DNA of 64,000 bases, taken from NCBI GenBank assembly GCA_029532415.1, contig JAQOTA010000001.1, forward strand, positions 1 through 64,000, read 5' to 3'. Both the position numbers and the translations under genes were made by a program. The notes beneath the pieces were generated by a model. It was given only the letters and a program-made list of their open reading frames with translations. It was not told the DNA's origin and did not search any database. Shown here piece by piece: positions 1 through 10,535 of this stretch (position 1 is its first letter; the number at the start of each line of letters is the position of its first letter). This DNA is from Marasmius tenuissimus (Eukaryota; Basidiomycota; Agaricomycetes; Agaricales; Marasmiaceae).

Positions 1-587
1 GAATCGGACATCACGATCGTGTTATATGAACAGTACTTTGTTGATTTTTTGGAAGTCAGGCGCCGGTGCGAGAATACCGCAGCTGGGAGGAGGAAGATGT
101 GATTCTCGGAACTTGTACTACCGGGATAAAATGACGACCAGACCTGTAGGAGCACGTACGTCAAAAAACTGAGAGATTTTATTGAGTACTTCCCGTTATA
201 TGAATGATTTGGTCCCGGCGTGGCTGGCCCATAGTGGGAATATAAAGTGGGGCTGGTCACATGAGTTCGAGTGGGTTTGGGGACTCGCTGTAGTGAAGTG
301 AAATGTCCGTTGGGAGTCCAGGAACATTTAAATGGCCGGTAGCGAGGCGTGGGGAGTGCTCGATTCCTCTATAGAGGGCGAACATTGCTGAAATGGTACA
401 GGGGGGAGGAGGCTTGGGGGAGTTGCAACCAGTGATGTCATTACATGTTTGTAGGGTACATGATACACTACTTTGGAGTGGCTTCACGGGGGGAAAAGAA
501 TTGGGGCGATTGGAGCAGGCGTTCCCATTATATGGACGATACGAAAAAAAATCCAGCGATGGTGCATAGTTTTGGAGGTACATAGAT

Positions 588-1062
588 AGCGCTAAGCGCT
601 AATGGCCACACGCACGCCGTATTAGATATAGGTCACCATGAGTTGATGATTTGGAATCGCCTTCGCGAAAAGAGATTCTCGGGCTTCGTCGACAGGTAGA
701 TGTTGAATTACACGGTTACGGGCGGATGGAGTGGTCTGGTCAACTCCGTGAGCTCAAAACACTGTTTGAGGATTTGTAGTACTGAAGTCAAGAGTACCTG
801 ATCTCCGTCGGCGAACGGCTACATCCCGCGTCAACATCCAAAAGTCACCAGAAAACGACGAAAAGGACGTACCATGGTCAAAACAAGACAACCCTCTTCG
901 CCCCCGCGACCTTCCTGCGCTCTCGGGATAATACTCCCTCTCGACTTCTTCATTGTTCGCGAAACTCTTGTGCTTCGCAGGTTCGGTATGGTACCAGAAT
1001 CTGCCCTTGTCGAACGTGTATAAGTGTTCTGTGCCGCTAGCTGGAACATCCTCAATATCCAC
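588..1062 (-). pseudogene. Relic of a CmcJ/AsaB-like oxidoreductase gene
   Basis: Read on the minus strand, this stretch matches the intact plus-strand gene at 24463-25461 over a large part of its length. Shared peptides include MDIEDVPASGTEHLYTFDK, FANNEEVEREYYPES and the basic run RRRRSGTLD, followed at nucleotide level by the segment encoding RNRV.HLP.DEA and FQIIN. The copy is broken. The block after YYPES is shortened and out of frame, an extra T in the segment matching VVLFDH shifts the frame, and the C-terminal third beyond about 588 is gone. The 5' part above about 1062 is not alignable by eye. The family (CmcJ/GA4-desaturase-like, iron-dependent oxidoreductases of secondary metabolism) is known from fungi. 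This copy should be non-functional. Confidence 0.8.
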
Positions 1063-1121
1063 GGGTAAGCACGCGCAGACCGGAGACGAAGAGTTGACAA
1101 CGGCGTACCATGTTCATTCAT

Positions 1122-2471
1122 CTATCAGCAATCCAGCCCGACTCCGTAAGCCCACTGCCAGAGCTCTGTGCTTACGAGCGAAACCCTTCCCCGAGTTTTT
1201 GAAAGCCAAGCGCTTGAGTTGTGAGGTTCGATGACGATTGGTAGTTTCTGTAAATAACGATGGCCGTCGTTGGGATATAAGCCGCAACCACGGTATATCA
1301 GCCGGTAGTGAGGATCACTGATATTGAATCCACCGCGTTCCTCAATGTCAAGATCAGAGATGGCGTCTAAAGAAACAGCAATGATACTCAGTTAGAACAT
1401 TCAAAAACAAACAGGGAAAAGACCCGACTCACCTGAATGATAATGATCGACACCTTCATATCCTGCCAACGGTGTACAAGAATATACAACAAAATGCGAG
1501 AAGGAGAGAATTCTGCGACCTCGAAAGCTCTGGAGAGCAAGCTTCTTGGGTTTCCGACCTGTTATTCGAAAAAGTTGGTCTCGTTACCAATTGAATAGAA
1601 CAAGAAAAAAAGGGAGGATTCACTCGCCTTAATCATTGACGACACGATGCCTCGCTATTGATAAACGGACTCAAAGATATTCGAAAAACATCGAACGAGT
1701 ATTGGAGAGAAGCGAAGGGCAAAGCGCCGGCGTTATGGAAAAGTGAGCTGTCAGCCATCGTGGTTTGAAACGAAGGGGCGTTGTCACGGGCGTCACACAT
1801 GGCGGCGACCGGATATAGTAACAGGTGATTTCCGCGGCAAGTGGTTTGAAGTTTTTTTATCCGAATATCAGCGCTGGGCTGAACGCGCCTTCGATCTGGA
1901 ATCTGCGACCATGGTATACTTCAACTTGCGTTGCATAGATTGATAGCTCACACAAGGGGAGCTCCTTCATCTTTTCTCCGATTTCTTACTCATTCGAGCC
2001 GTTGGTAAAGGCACCTCGATGCTTTTTTGATGCTACAGAGCTATGTTGTTCGAAACGAGCTTCTATTTCAATTTACTTTGAGTTTGTAGTAACGCATAAC
2101 ACCGCGTATTACGACGAAGTCTCACTTGAGCATCTTTTATCATCTACTAAGTGTCTTGGTAGACAATAAACGACCCCAAGACTCTTTTTCGGCTAGTATC
2201 CAAACTAGGTGGAGTTTATTCACCGATTCAGTCAGGGAATCTGTTGTCCCAATTAGATTAAGAAACAAGTCTCTTACACTGCTCGTTTGATATATGCATT
2301 CAACTTACATGACGGCCAGCGAATAACGCGGAGGAGAAGATCTCAGAGGTTAAGAAGTCAAAACAAGATGTGGAATGCACTGAATTATGCATGATGCCTC
2401 GCATAAGTTGCACGAGTATAGTTTCCATATCATGGGTATCTGGGCCTTCCACAGACAGAAGACTATAGTGA
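1122..2471. other. Intergenic stretch without a supported gene
   Basis: Only short unsupported frames are present, the longest being 66 codons at 1743-1943 on plus with no domain-like sequence. If the flanking CmcJ and PPxY genes belong to a mirrored duplication, this is the left counterpart of 21299-24462, but I could not align the two by eye. Confidence 0.5.
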
Positions 2472-3016
2472 TCACGACTTGGGAGTGTGAGGTACAGAGC
2501 TATAATCCGGAGGCCGCTCATGCTCCCGCAGCTGTGCCCCACCCGTCTCCAGAACCTGTACTCTAGACATAACCGCGTTCAGTTGCTCCCGTAGTACAGC
2601 AACATCATCTTGACTACCGGGTGAAGTGGGTCGTTCCAGCGAAAAGTCGGGAGGGGGATGGTCTCCTTGTCTTTCGTCTAATTCATTTTCCCGTTCCTTC
2701 CTATCTCCCACTCGTAAAGGCAGAAGAGGTGCAGTCATCTCCGACTCCGATGTTTGGACCTCCCAAGATGGAACAGGTAACGGATCAGGTGTTTCCAAGT
2801 CCTGTCGTTGCTGTCCTATATCAATCATCACGCATGGGAGTGAGCGTTCGATACTCAGGCTTCCGGACATGGGACTTGAAAAATTGACGTACTCTGTCTC
2901 CTCTTTCTTATATAGAAGAATACCACCACAAATGTTATGAATCCTAGTATGATCGGTATCCCAATGATGAGACCGAGCTTCGAGTCGTCAGGCGTGTGCA
3001 TTTCAATGCTGGGCAT
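2472..3016 (-). CDS. Small single-pass membrane protein with C-terminal PPxY tail (paralog A)
   Basis: Two exons join cleanly: 3016-2893 and 2815-2472, with a 77-nt intron (GTACGT...ATAG) at 2892-2816, giving 155 residues. The N-terminus is short (MPSIEMHTPDDSKLG), with no signal peptide before one hydrophobic helix (LIIGIPIILGFITFVVVFF, about residues 16-35) and a basic stop-transfer RKRRQRQQR. The tail is acidic and Pro/Ser-rich, has a predicted short coiled coil (VAVLREQLNAVMSRVQVLE) and ends with a PPDY motif near the C-terminus. The paralog at 20720-21298 keeps all of these elements. PPxY motifs are known ligands of WW domains such as those of Nedd4/Rsp5 ubiquitin ligases, so an adaptor or cargo role is an inference. 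The family has no function I can name. The ectodomain, if any, is only about 15 residues. Confidence 0.72.
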
Positions 3017-3185
3017 GGTGAGTGAAGGACACTGGGATAAATGCTAGGTTTTGTGAGCAGTACTCGGGAAAAAACTCAAGGAGGACAGACATACACTGTA
3101 TGTATTGGCGCGAGCTTGAGTACAGGATGATTGCTGGCGCAGGAGGGTATCGAGGATTCAAACAAGGCCTCTATGTGAACCTGAT

Positions 3186-3194
3186 TATATATAA
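3186..3194 (-). promoter_or_regulatory. TATA-like box of PPxY gene A
   Basis: On the minus strand the sequence reads TTATATATAA about 170 bases upstream of the start at 3016. It is a reasonable core-promoter candidate. The 5' region also shares a stretch with the paralog (TCAAACCTTGT and GAGAGCAGATCAAATTTGAT in both), so the promoter was duplicated with the gene. Confidence 0.4.
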
Positions 3195-3374
3195 GCCCTT
3201 CGATCTCAAAATCAAATTTGATCTGCTCTCATTTTGACAAGGTTTGATGGGATATATTGGCTCGGGCGAGAAGAATCATCGATGGACAGAGCGGAAATCG
3301 GGTTCTATGAGTGAAGGATAGGAACGTCTGATGAGTAAAAACGGATTAAATCGAACATCGTTGCAAGTATGCCA

Positions 3375-3425
3375 CGAAACCCCACATCTTGATGTGATGA
3401 TGATGCTTCGATGCCGAGGTGATAG
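3375..3425. repeat. Left arm of inverted homology to 20250-20298
   Basis: The plus strand reads CCCCACATCTTGATGT then GATGATGATGCTTCGATGC. The reverse complement of 20250-20298 reads CCCCACATCTTGATGT then a near-identical GGTGATGCTCTGATGC. It lies upstream of PPxY gene A, just as its partner lies upstream of PPxY gene B, and extends the mirrored duplication beyond the coding sequence. Confidence 0.55.
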
Positions 3426-4600
3426 ATCATAGTACTCGGTGACTCCGGGTGGGACGGTTCTTCATTAGCACAAGCATCGGCTGGGTCCTGATTATGAAGA
3501 TTGTGATTCGTACCACTAGGTTTGTCAAAACCTATACCCGGTGACAAACAAAAGAGCCGAAGGCTTGCACCTGATAAATGGCGATGTATTTATACCCAGA
3601 GACCGCACAGACATACTGTATGCAAACCTTCCGTCTTCGGCTAGCATTGTTAGATATGTTAGCACAAGTACTGCTGCCACCCATCATACCTGAATCCATC
3701 TCGAAAACATCAGCTTAGCCTTACAGAATGTCTCTTCCCCGACTTAGGCTTCGATATCCATCTCTTACATATCCATGGACATAACAATTGACCGTTTATC
3801 CCGGCTCCGGTGAAAGCCAGTAATCAACAAAAATCTCAAGCATTACCCGAGTAGATATCTTCGGGTGGGTTCCCAGAACGAGGGGACTTTCAGCTCGCCA
3901 CGTCAAACTCAGTGCCACATTTGTGGTTTGCGACGCGTTTGTGGTTCGTAGTTACGTTGAAATCTCAATATCGGCACCGGGAGTATACCACACAGGCTGA
4001 TGTCGCATGAGAATCACATTGCACGGGTATAGGGAGGCTCACATCGTTCTTGATTTTCGAATAGTTCACCTGAATGACCTCTGAGATTGGGGATCGTGCC
4101 GACACCACATCTGCCGTCTTTTATAGCCCTATAAAGCTCATCCGAAGTCTTCTACGACAAACAGAGACATCGAGCTACAGAAGAGTTTCGAGTCGGACAG
4201 GAGGGGTGGAATCGAGGGGACATACCTTCAGGGCTTCGCATATAGCAAGTAGTCATTTCATTCATAAAGCGTAGTCAGAATCGAATTGGACCACACAACA
4301 AACGCTATTGGTATATTGTTGTGGACCTACAGTCGTACCCGCACACCGTCCTTTTTCTATAATCACTGTCAGGAATGGCCTCAAGATCCCATAATCCACC
4401 GATGGAGGCGGCCTCGCGTTTGTGGTCAATCACGTGCTGGGAACCCAAAATCAACGTGCCAAAAATCACAAATAAACACGCGTGTTGAGTACGAACCACC
4501 ACCAGCGATTCAGAATTCTACAGTACGCTCAACGAAAAGGTCAGTGATGCGCTGAATGGTCTCAGCCTCGTACTCAGGAATCCTTCACTCACATACAGAC
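3426..4600. other. Intergenic stretch, no gene seen
   Basis: Frames here are short (up to 89 codons) and overlap on both strands without recognisable motifs. It separates the left mirrored block from the MYND pseudogene. Confidence 0.5.
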
Positions 4601-4639
4601 TTAGATGCCTCCACCCTTAAGCTGTATTACAGAATATCG

Positions 4640-6605
4640 TTCAATGTGTGTTTCACGCTTTCCGAACCCATCCAAAGCCATCGAATATCTCCGAAAGAAT
4701 GGGGCCCCTTCAGCTACGACAATCGATATCTCTAGTCCAGGCGGTCGTGTTGAAACGGCCTGCCAGTCGATCGTTTCTCTTTCCTTCCATATGATCGACG
4801 ATATAAATGCTACCGCGTCCCAGATTTGGTCTAATTAGGAGTCTGCCATCGCCAAGTGGATAGTGTTTTTCCTTCGAATAGTGCTCACATCAGTGCGCGT
4901 TCCTCGAGAAGAGGCAGAGAACACTATTTTACTCCACATCATCGATGTCATACCGGATGTTTTGGACGCGGAGGACAGGGCAACGTCTGCCACGGCGGCG
5001 ATCAAACAAGGTGCTGCACCATACCTACAGCCCCTTGTCGCTCAAGTATGGCTCTTTCTTGTAGATCTTCAATCCCCTCGCATCGGATCATCGTCATCGT
5101 TACTCATCTACCTCTCTAACTATTCACACAATCCTCCTTTATCCGCATCTCCTTTCGAGGCATCTCGCTATGATCGTAGATTCTCCAACTTCCCCCGACC
5201 ATATCTGATCGACGCAAAGCTCGGGAAGCGGCTTCTCATCGAACTTCAGCTTAAGGTTCGACGTCTTACCAAGAGTAGAGACTTTCGAGTCAACAACTTC
5301 AGAACCTTCTTCTTGGTCCTCGTCGTGGGTGATCAATGCTTCCAGGGGACGAACCCTATCTGTATAGGCGAGGATAACTACAACGAGACTCTGGTTTGAT
5401 GGGCCGAGTTCTAGGCATTATCCTTTGGAAATGGACCTGGCTCCACAAGCTGCCCATCGAGAGCACCGAATTGAAGGATGCGTATAGTATCGCCACCTGC
5501 CTTTTGTTTGCTTTCGGGGAGTCTCTCCGGGTCGACACACCCTCTCGGATACAGCGGCTCGTGGAATCAGGGATCGTAACATCCTTGTACTACGCCGCTG
5601 ACTGTTACTATACTTTGGGAAGGGCCGAAGCCGCAACAGAGACGGGCGGTTTTATTGAGGCGACTACGAATCTCCTCGATCGGATCGCCACCTTTCTTTC
5701 CCATTATTGCGTGTTGTGAGCATTGATACGTGACATTCATGGGTTTTGGAGGACTGGATTGGACAATTTCTCTCCTGGTATCAAGCAGTCGAAGGCTTTG
5801 AGGTATGCTTGAAGCAATCTTCTTGGAAAGGCAGACGAGTTGTATTTGATTCGTTGGAATATGAAGCAAAGGGGGCTTTGTGAACATGATGGAGTACGTC
5901 ATCTCTTAGCACTCAAGCCTTGGTAGTTGTTCCTCACTGCCCTCAGTGTCCTATCTCTCGTGCTCCCCAGTCGCCGAGGAACTTGGAAATTCGTTATTTT
6001 CGGTGCTCCGGCTGCTCGACAACTATTTATTGCTCTCGGGCCTGTCGAAAGGCGGACTGGTTAGTTCGGCACAAGAAAGAGTGCCCTCAACGTGCTAAAG
6101 CAGTACGCGGTGAGACCCTGGTTACACTTCGTTTTCAAGCGCACTGCTAACACATCACTTGACTCGAGACGGACAGCCCTACATAGACCATAACGACATG
6201 AAGTCTATCGGCCTACTCCTTGATCAATATATCCGCACTCATGCTCAAAAGTTCACGGCCATGGTAGAAAGTTATCGTCGTTCAAGGTCCTAAGCACGCG
6301 AGCTGCAGGCTCGCAATCCAATCTTCACGTTGAACTTCGACCGCCCTGATCTTCCTCCCGTACAAGACGCAAAGTTCCATGTTGGGGTTCCAAAAGAGCT
6401 TGCAAGGGCCGAACCAGACTTTTGCGGCGCATTACAGAGAAAATGGGAAGGAACGAGGGTGAACGAGCTCATGCTTTGGGCTGGATTTCCTATGCAAGCC
6501 GGTCGAGCAGCATTTCCTTTTACTTCGGCTATTAGATTCCCTTTGGAGAAGGATGGCTCGGGAAGTTTTGGTCAGCGATGGTTACGAGGGTTGAGGGAGA
6601 ATTGA
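4640..6605 (+). pseudogene. Decayed MYND zinc-finger protein gene (copy 1)
   Basis: Coding-like sequence runs through several frames and carries a recognisable MYND finger at about 5980-6105: CSGCSTTIYCSRACRKADW followed by HKKEC. The upstream region encodes a helical segment (for example DVIPDVLDAEDRATSATAA) and a second block (SIATCLLFAFGESLRVDT). The segment after the finger (PYIDHNDMKSIGLLLDQYI, then FTLNFDRPDLPPVQDAKFHV) resembles the C-terminal part of Agaricomycete MYND proteins. Several in-frame stops interrupt it: TAG within WSN*ESAIAKW, TGA within SHYCVL*ALIRD, and TGA within ALRYA*SNLLG. Each is one transition away from a sense codon. The related gene at 53430-54950 is similarly broken. 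The 5' end is not defined. Some stops could fall in unrecognised introns. Confidence 0.65.
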
Positions 6606-7049
6606 GGGAAGGAATGTTTCGTTCAATGCAGAACCACCATTGGACTGACACTCGCGTACGTTCCTCACACATGTAATAGCTCTGCGAATAGAGTCTGTTT
6701 GGACATTTCTTGATCAACTTCAATGAACCCACACGGAAAAGACGAGTGTCGAGAGTAGTGATTATCATTCTCTTCTCTATCTACCACCCTTTGCCTCGCC
6801 TAGATAAGTCCCGCTTTCGCCAACTGGGATAGAAAGACTTGAAAGATGATCAGATAATTCATGAGAGGGTGTGACCACGCGTATGACGAATCCCAGCTTT
6901 GGCATGACGCCGAAGTACAAGGAAATGGATGCTTAGATCAAGCATATCAGCAACACCACACTGGGTGAGTTTTTATCGCCAACTCGGCACCAGGCTGTCA
7001 TTACTACAATGAACGCTCCCGAGCCATCCAGCTCACAAATCCAGGCCAC

Positions 7050-7475
7050 TCATCGCAGTTGAGTTAAAAGAGTCCTATAATTGCGTCTAAGTAGGGAACA
7101 GAAAGTGTACGGATGTATATACAATAGAGAAAGAGACGAACACCGACCCCAAATATACACACGAAACAAGCCTGTTAGCAGGTGGGCAGGAGACACAGCA
7201 CGAGACAAAGAGTTGGGGAAGGTTGTCGTAGCAACGAGGGGAACCAATCCAAATCCAAGTAGATGCGAGAAACCCTCTAAACTGTAAAGTGTAAACCAGA
7301 ACTGTAACTTTGTAAGTGGAAAGCGTAAGTATGCGAGATGGGTAGGCAAAGGACACACGACACGACAGACACCTCTGGGGACAGGGAAGGGTAGACTCGA
7401 GACTGGGGGGATTTAGTTGTAAGCAACGAGACGAAATGAACACAACCACACACGACACGCAGTAACGCCACCCGT
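7050..7475. other. 3' flank of the BCS1-like gene
   Basis: The minus strand is open in overlapping frames here, but the Cys- and Ser-rich translations look like untranslated trailer sequence. It probably contains the 3' UTR of the AAA ATPase gene that ends at 7476. Confidence 0.4.
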
Positions 7476-10400
7476 TTATTGAGATTCCGCCTCCGCAGTC
7501 GTAGTAGGCTCGGCGGACGGTGCTGTCTGAGTCGACGCAGCCTTGACGGCGACCCACTTCTCATTGCTCTTCTCGCCGTTCTTCTCCATCTTGTCGTCTT
7601 CCTCTTCAGAGGTGACAGTCTCCGTTTCTTCGTCTGCGTCAGCGCCGGAGGTGTTCTCTGATTCAGACGACGACGACGAAGTGGACTCGGTGGTATCGGT
7701 TTTCACTGGAGAGGAGGTAGAGGCGGATGATGAGGACGATGCTGAAGGTTCTGAAGGTGCAGGCGAAGCCGACTCAGCCTTCTTTGATTTGGACGACTTG
7801 GGGCGGGATTTCTGCTGCGAATTGGGTGAGCATTGTTTGAGGACGCATGTATGACAAAATCATACTGACCTCTTTAGTCTCCTTATCCTTCGTCTCTTTG
7901 GTGTCTTTCTCTTTCTCCTTGGTTTCCTTGCGGAGAGACGGTCAGCATAGGCAATACACAAAAAGTAAGCGAATTCTCACCTCTTTGGCCTCGGTCTTCT
8001 CCTTCGTCTCCTTGTCCTTTTGCTCTTGCTCTTTCTTCTCTTGGGCTTCCTTCTCCTCCTTTCTCTTCTTTTCAACCTCCTTCCTGACCTCACGCTCCTT
8101 CTCAACCCACTCAGCGACTTCGTTGACACATTCTCTCGGCCTGGTCTTGTTCTTGAGAAGGTACCCTTGCAGGGCAGCGACGGAAAGCTCATCTTCGGGG
8201 ATGTGAGAGGCAAACTCCTTGGCTAGAACGTCCAACTCCTCCTCAGTGAGAAGGGGCGCGGGTTTCCTGAGCCCAGGAGTATTCGTCGTATGGGTGGAAG
8301 AGGACGCTTCGGGTTGAGAAGTGGAAGGTAGCGACGGTGCGGTTTCAGTTACAGGAGTTGAGGGTGCTGTTGACTCTGGCGTCGTGGGGATCGAGGTAGG
8401 GGGAGAAGGGGTTTTCGCGGGTTTGAATGGGAAGAAGCATTTGAAGATACCCTCGGCCTGCCATTTGGTAGCGTGACCGAAGTTGACCCAGACGTCCATC
8501 CGTCCTGGTCTGCTAAGTGCAGGGTCAAGACGCTCGATGTGATTCGTGGTGGCAAAGAGGAGCCTGGAAAAGAGACATAAGCACTCGACGAATGAAAACG
8601 TGCACGGAGGTGGGAAGATGAACAATCTGAACACTTACCGTCCCTCAGCAGCGGCCACACCGTCTAAACTGTTCAGCAACCCGCTCAGCGACAACGTCGA
8701 CCCGTCACTCTCCTTTTCCTTCCCTTTCTCAGACTCCTCCTTCGTCGGAACGCCTGTAGAGGTGGAATCCCGGGATATTCCACGGGTGAAGGCGGCGTCG
8801 AGATCTTCCAAAAGAAGGATACAACGTGAGGGAACGTTGCCCATGAGATTTGTGAGAGTGTTGTCCGACATTCTAGGAGGCAAAGTCAGCACGATGCCGA
8901 GAGTAGGAACCTAATGCAGACCAACCCTTTCGCGCTCAGGGAGACGACATAGATGTCCAATCCCAGCTCTCCAGCCAGTGAGTGGATAAGGGATGTTTTG
9001 CCGCTTCCGGGAACACCATGAAGAAGGTAGCCTCGACGGAAGGGGATGCCTGTGAGCGGCAGGGAGTCAGTTCACATATCGGAACGGAGAAAGCAGCGAA
9101 ACGGCGAGGGTCAAGGGTGATACGATCAGAAATTTCCGGAAACCCGAAGATGACGTGGGAGCGGGATATAAAAGTCGAAGCCCAGGGGCTTGGATCCAAG
9201 CAGAGCCCAAAATCAAGGAACAGGAACTCACCTCGTTCGGCATACCAATCCTCGCTGGACAGGAAGTCTTTACAGTCCGCCAACAACATATCTTTGACAC
9301 CTGGCTGCAGAACGATAGAGCTCATGGGACGCTTTTGGCGCGCTCCGTTCCATCGCCAGCAGGCGTATGATCTATGCCAGAGTTAACAGCAGATCCAAGC
9401 GAAAGGGGAACAGAGAACTTACGTATCCGCCATGAATATGTGAACCCGATGTTCCGCGTCCTTCTCGTATTCGCGCTTAGCATCCAACACAAGCCTCTTG
9501 AGTATGTCATTGTTTCGTGCGACGACGCTGACTTTTATTGAGGCACCTCCAAAGTCGGGATAGCGCTTGGTACGCGTAATCTGTCAAAGAAACATTAAGT
9601 TCATCTAAACAATGAACGAGGGAGGAGTAATGAAAGCAAGGGAGGGGTAGAAGAGGGGAAAGTAGGTAACGTAAAGATAATAAACGACTCAATATCGGGA
9701 CGGAAAGCCACGCCCGACTCCGACATGACCGGAGGGAGGCCAAAGCGTGGCGGTCGGTGGGTGTTTGTAGGGACGTGGAAGTGACATGAGAGAATTGGAG
9801 TTCAGAGCATCACTTACCCTGAGCCAATGACCGCGGTAGTATATCGTATGTGTTGTGTCTGAATGAGACCGGATGAGTCACTCAGAGTGAGAAGCTGTGG
9901 AGAAACGAGGAGAAACTCACCAACGCTGGGCAAAAACTGAACCCTTCGCTTTTTCCTCCCATGAACCAGGGATTCATCATCATCCTCGTCTTCTAAATCG
10001 CCTGCATTAGAGTTTGAAAGAGCATGCCTTCCTCCTGAGCGCGTGGTGATCTCGAACTCCCGGCTACGGCTCCATGCTGGTTGCTAGATATACGCAGTTC
10101 ATCATATCAGCCGCTGTTCATCGGGAAGATACGAATGGAAGTAACCTTGGATAACCAGTGCATCAACCTGAATAACAAAAAGCGCGGGAGTGAGTCACAA
10201 GGACCGAGGAGCTAAACAACCTACTAACCAATCATAGGGATAGTCTTCTTGGTTGAAGTGAGCAGTGAGAAAGAATGCTGTGGAACAGCTGTTAGGGCAA
10301 CCGACGCCGCGAAGATCAAATAACACGAAACGCACAGTCAATGAATCCATTCCAAGCCGATACCGATGCCCTCCTCGCAGTTTCCACCGTTCCTCCTATG

Positions 10401-10535
10401 ACAACGAGTTTCTGTACGAAAGGTGACGCGTAAGTTAGCATAGCACATAGAGGAAGAGTAAGGGCGTACGAGAGTATCTTGTAAAGCATTTGTATTTGAC
10501 ACAAGCGGTGAGAGCATGCTCTTCATAGCCTCCAT
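7476..10535 (-). CDS. BCS1-like AAA ATPase (mitochondrial chaperone family)
   Basis: A many-exon gene starts at 10535 ([16 protein letters not shown]). The BCS1 N-terminal domain follows: [16 protein letters not shown], then [20 protein letters not shown] and [15 protein letters not shown]. Next comes [15 protein letters not shown] and a linker ([18 protein letters not shown]). The AAA domain has Walker A in [17 protein letters not shown] (about 8990-9030), Walker B in [12 protein letters not shown] (about 8800-8830) and the late motif [20 protein letters not shown] with its Arg-finger region (about 8480-8560). An insertion rich in Ser/Glu/Lys follows Walker B. The C-terminus carries a Pro/Ser/Thr-rich spacer, a highly charged Lys/Glu region ([17 protein letters not shown]) and an acidic Ser-rich tail ending EAESQ. 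Yeast Bcs1 inserts the Rieske protein into complex III. Fungi have many BCS1-like paralogs of unknown job, and the long tail suggests this is one. It looks intact. Confidence 0.88.

Noticed and set aside
7543..8206. Plus-strand frames opposite the BCS1-like C-terminal region
   Set aside because: They are the antisense of Lys/Glu/Ser-rich codons. Their Ser/Phe/Leu-rich translations are shadows.
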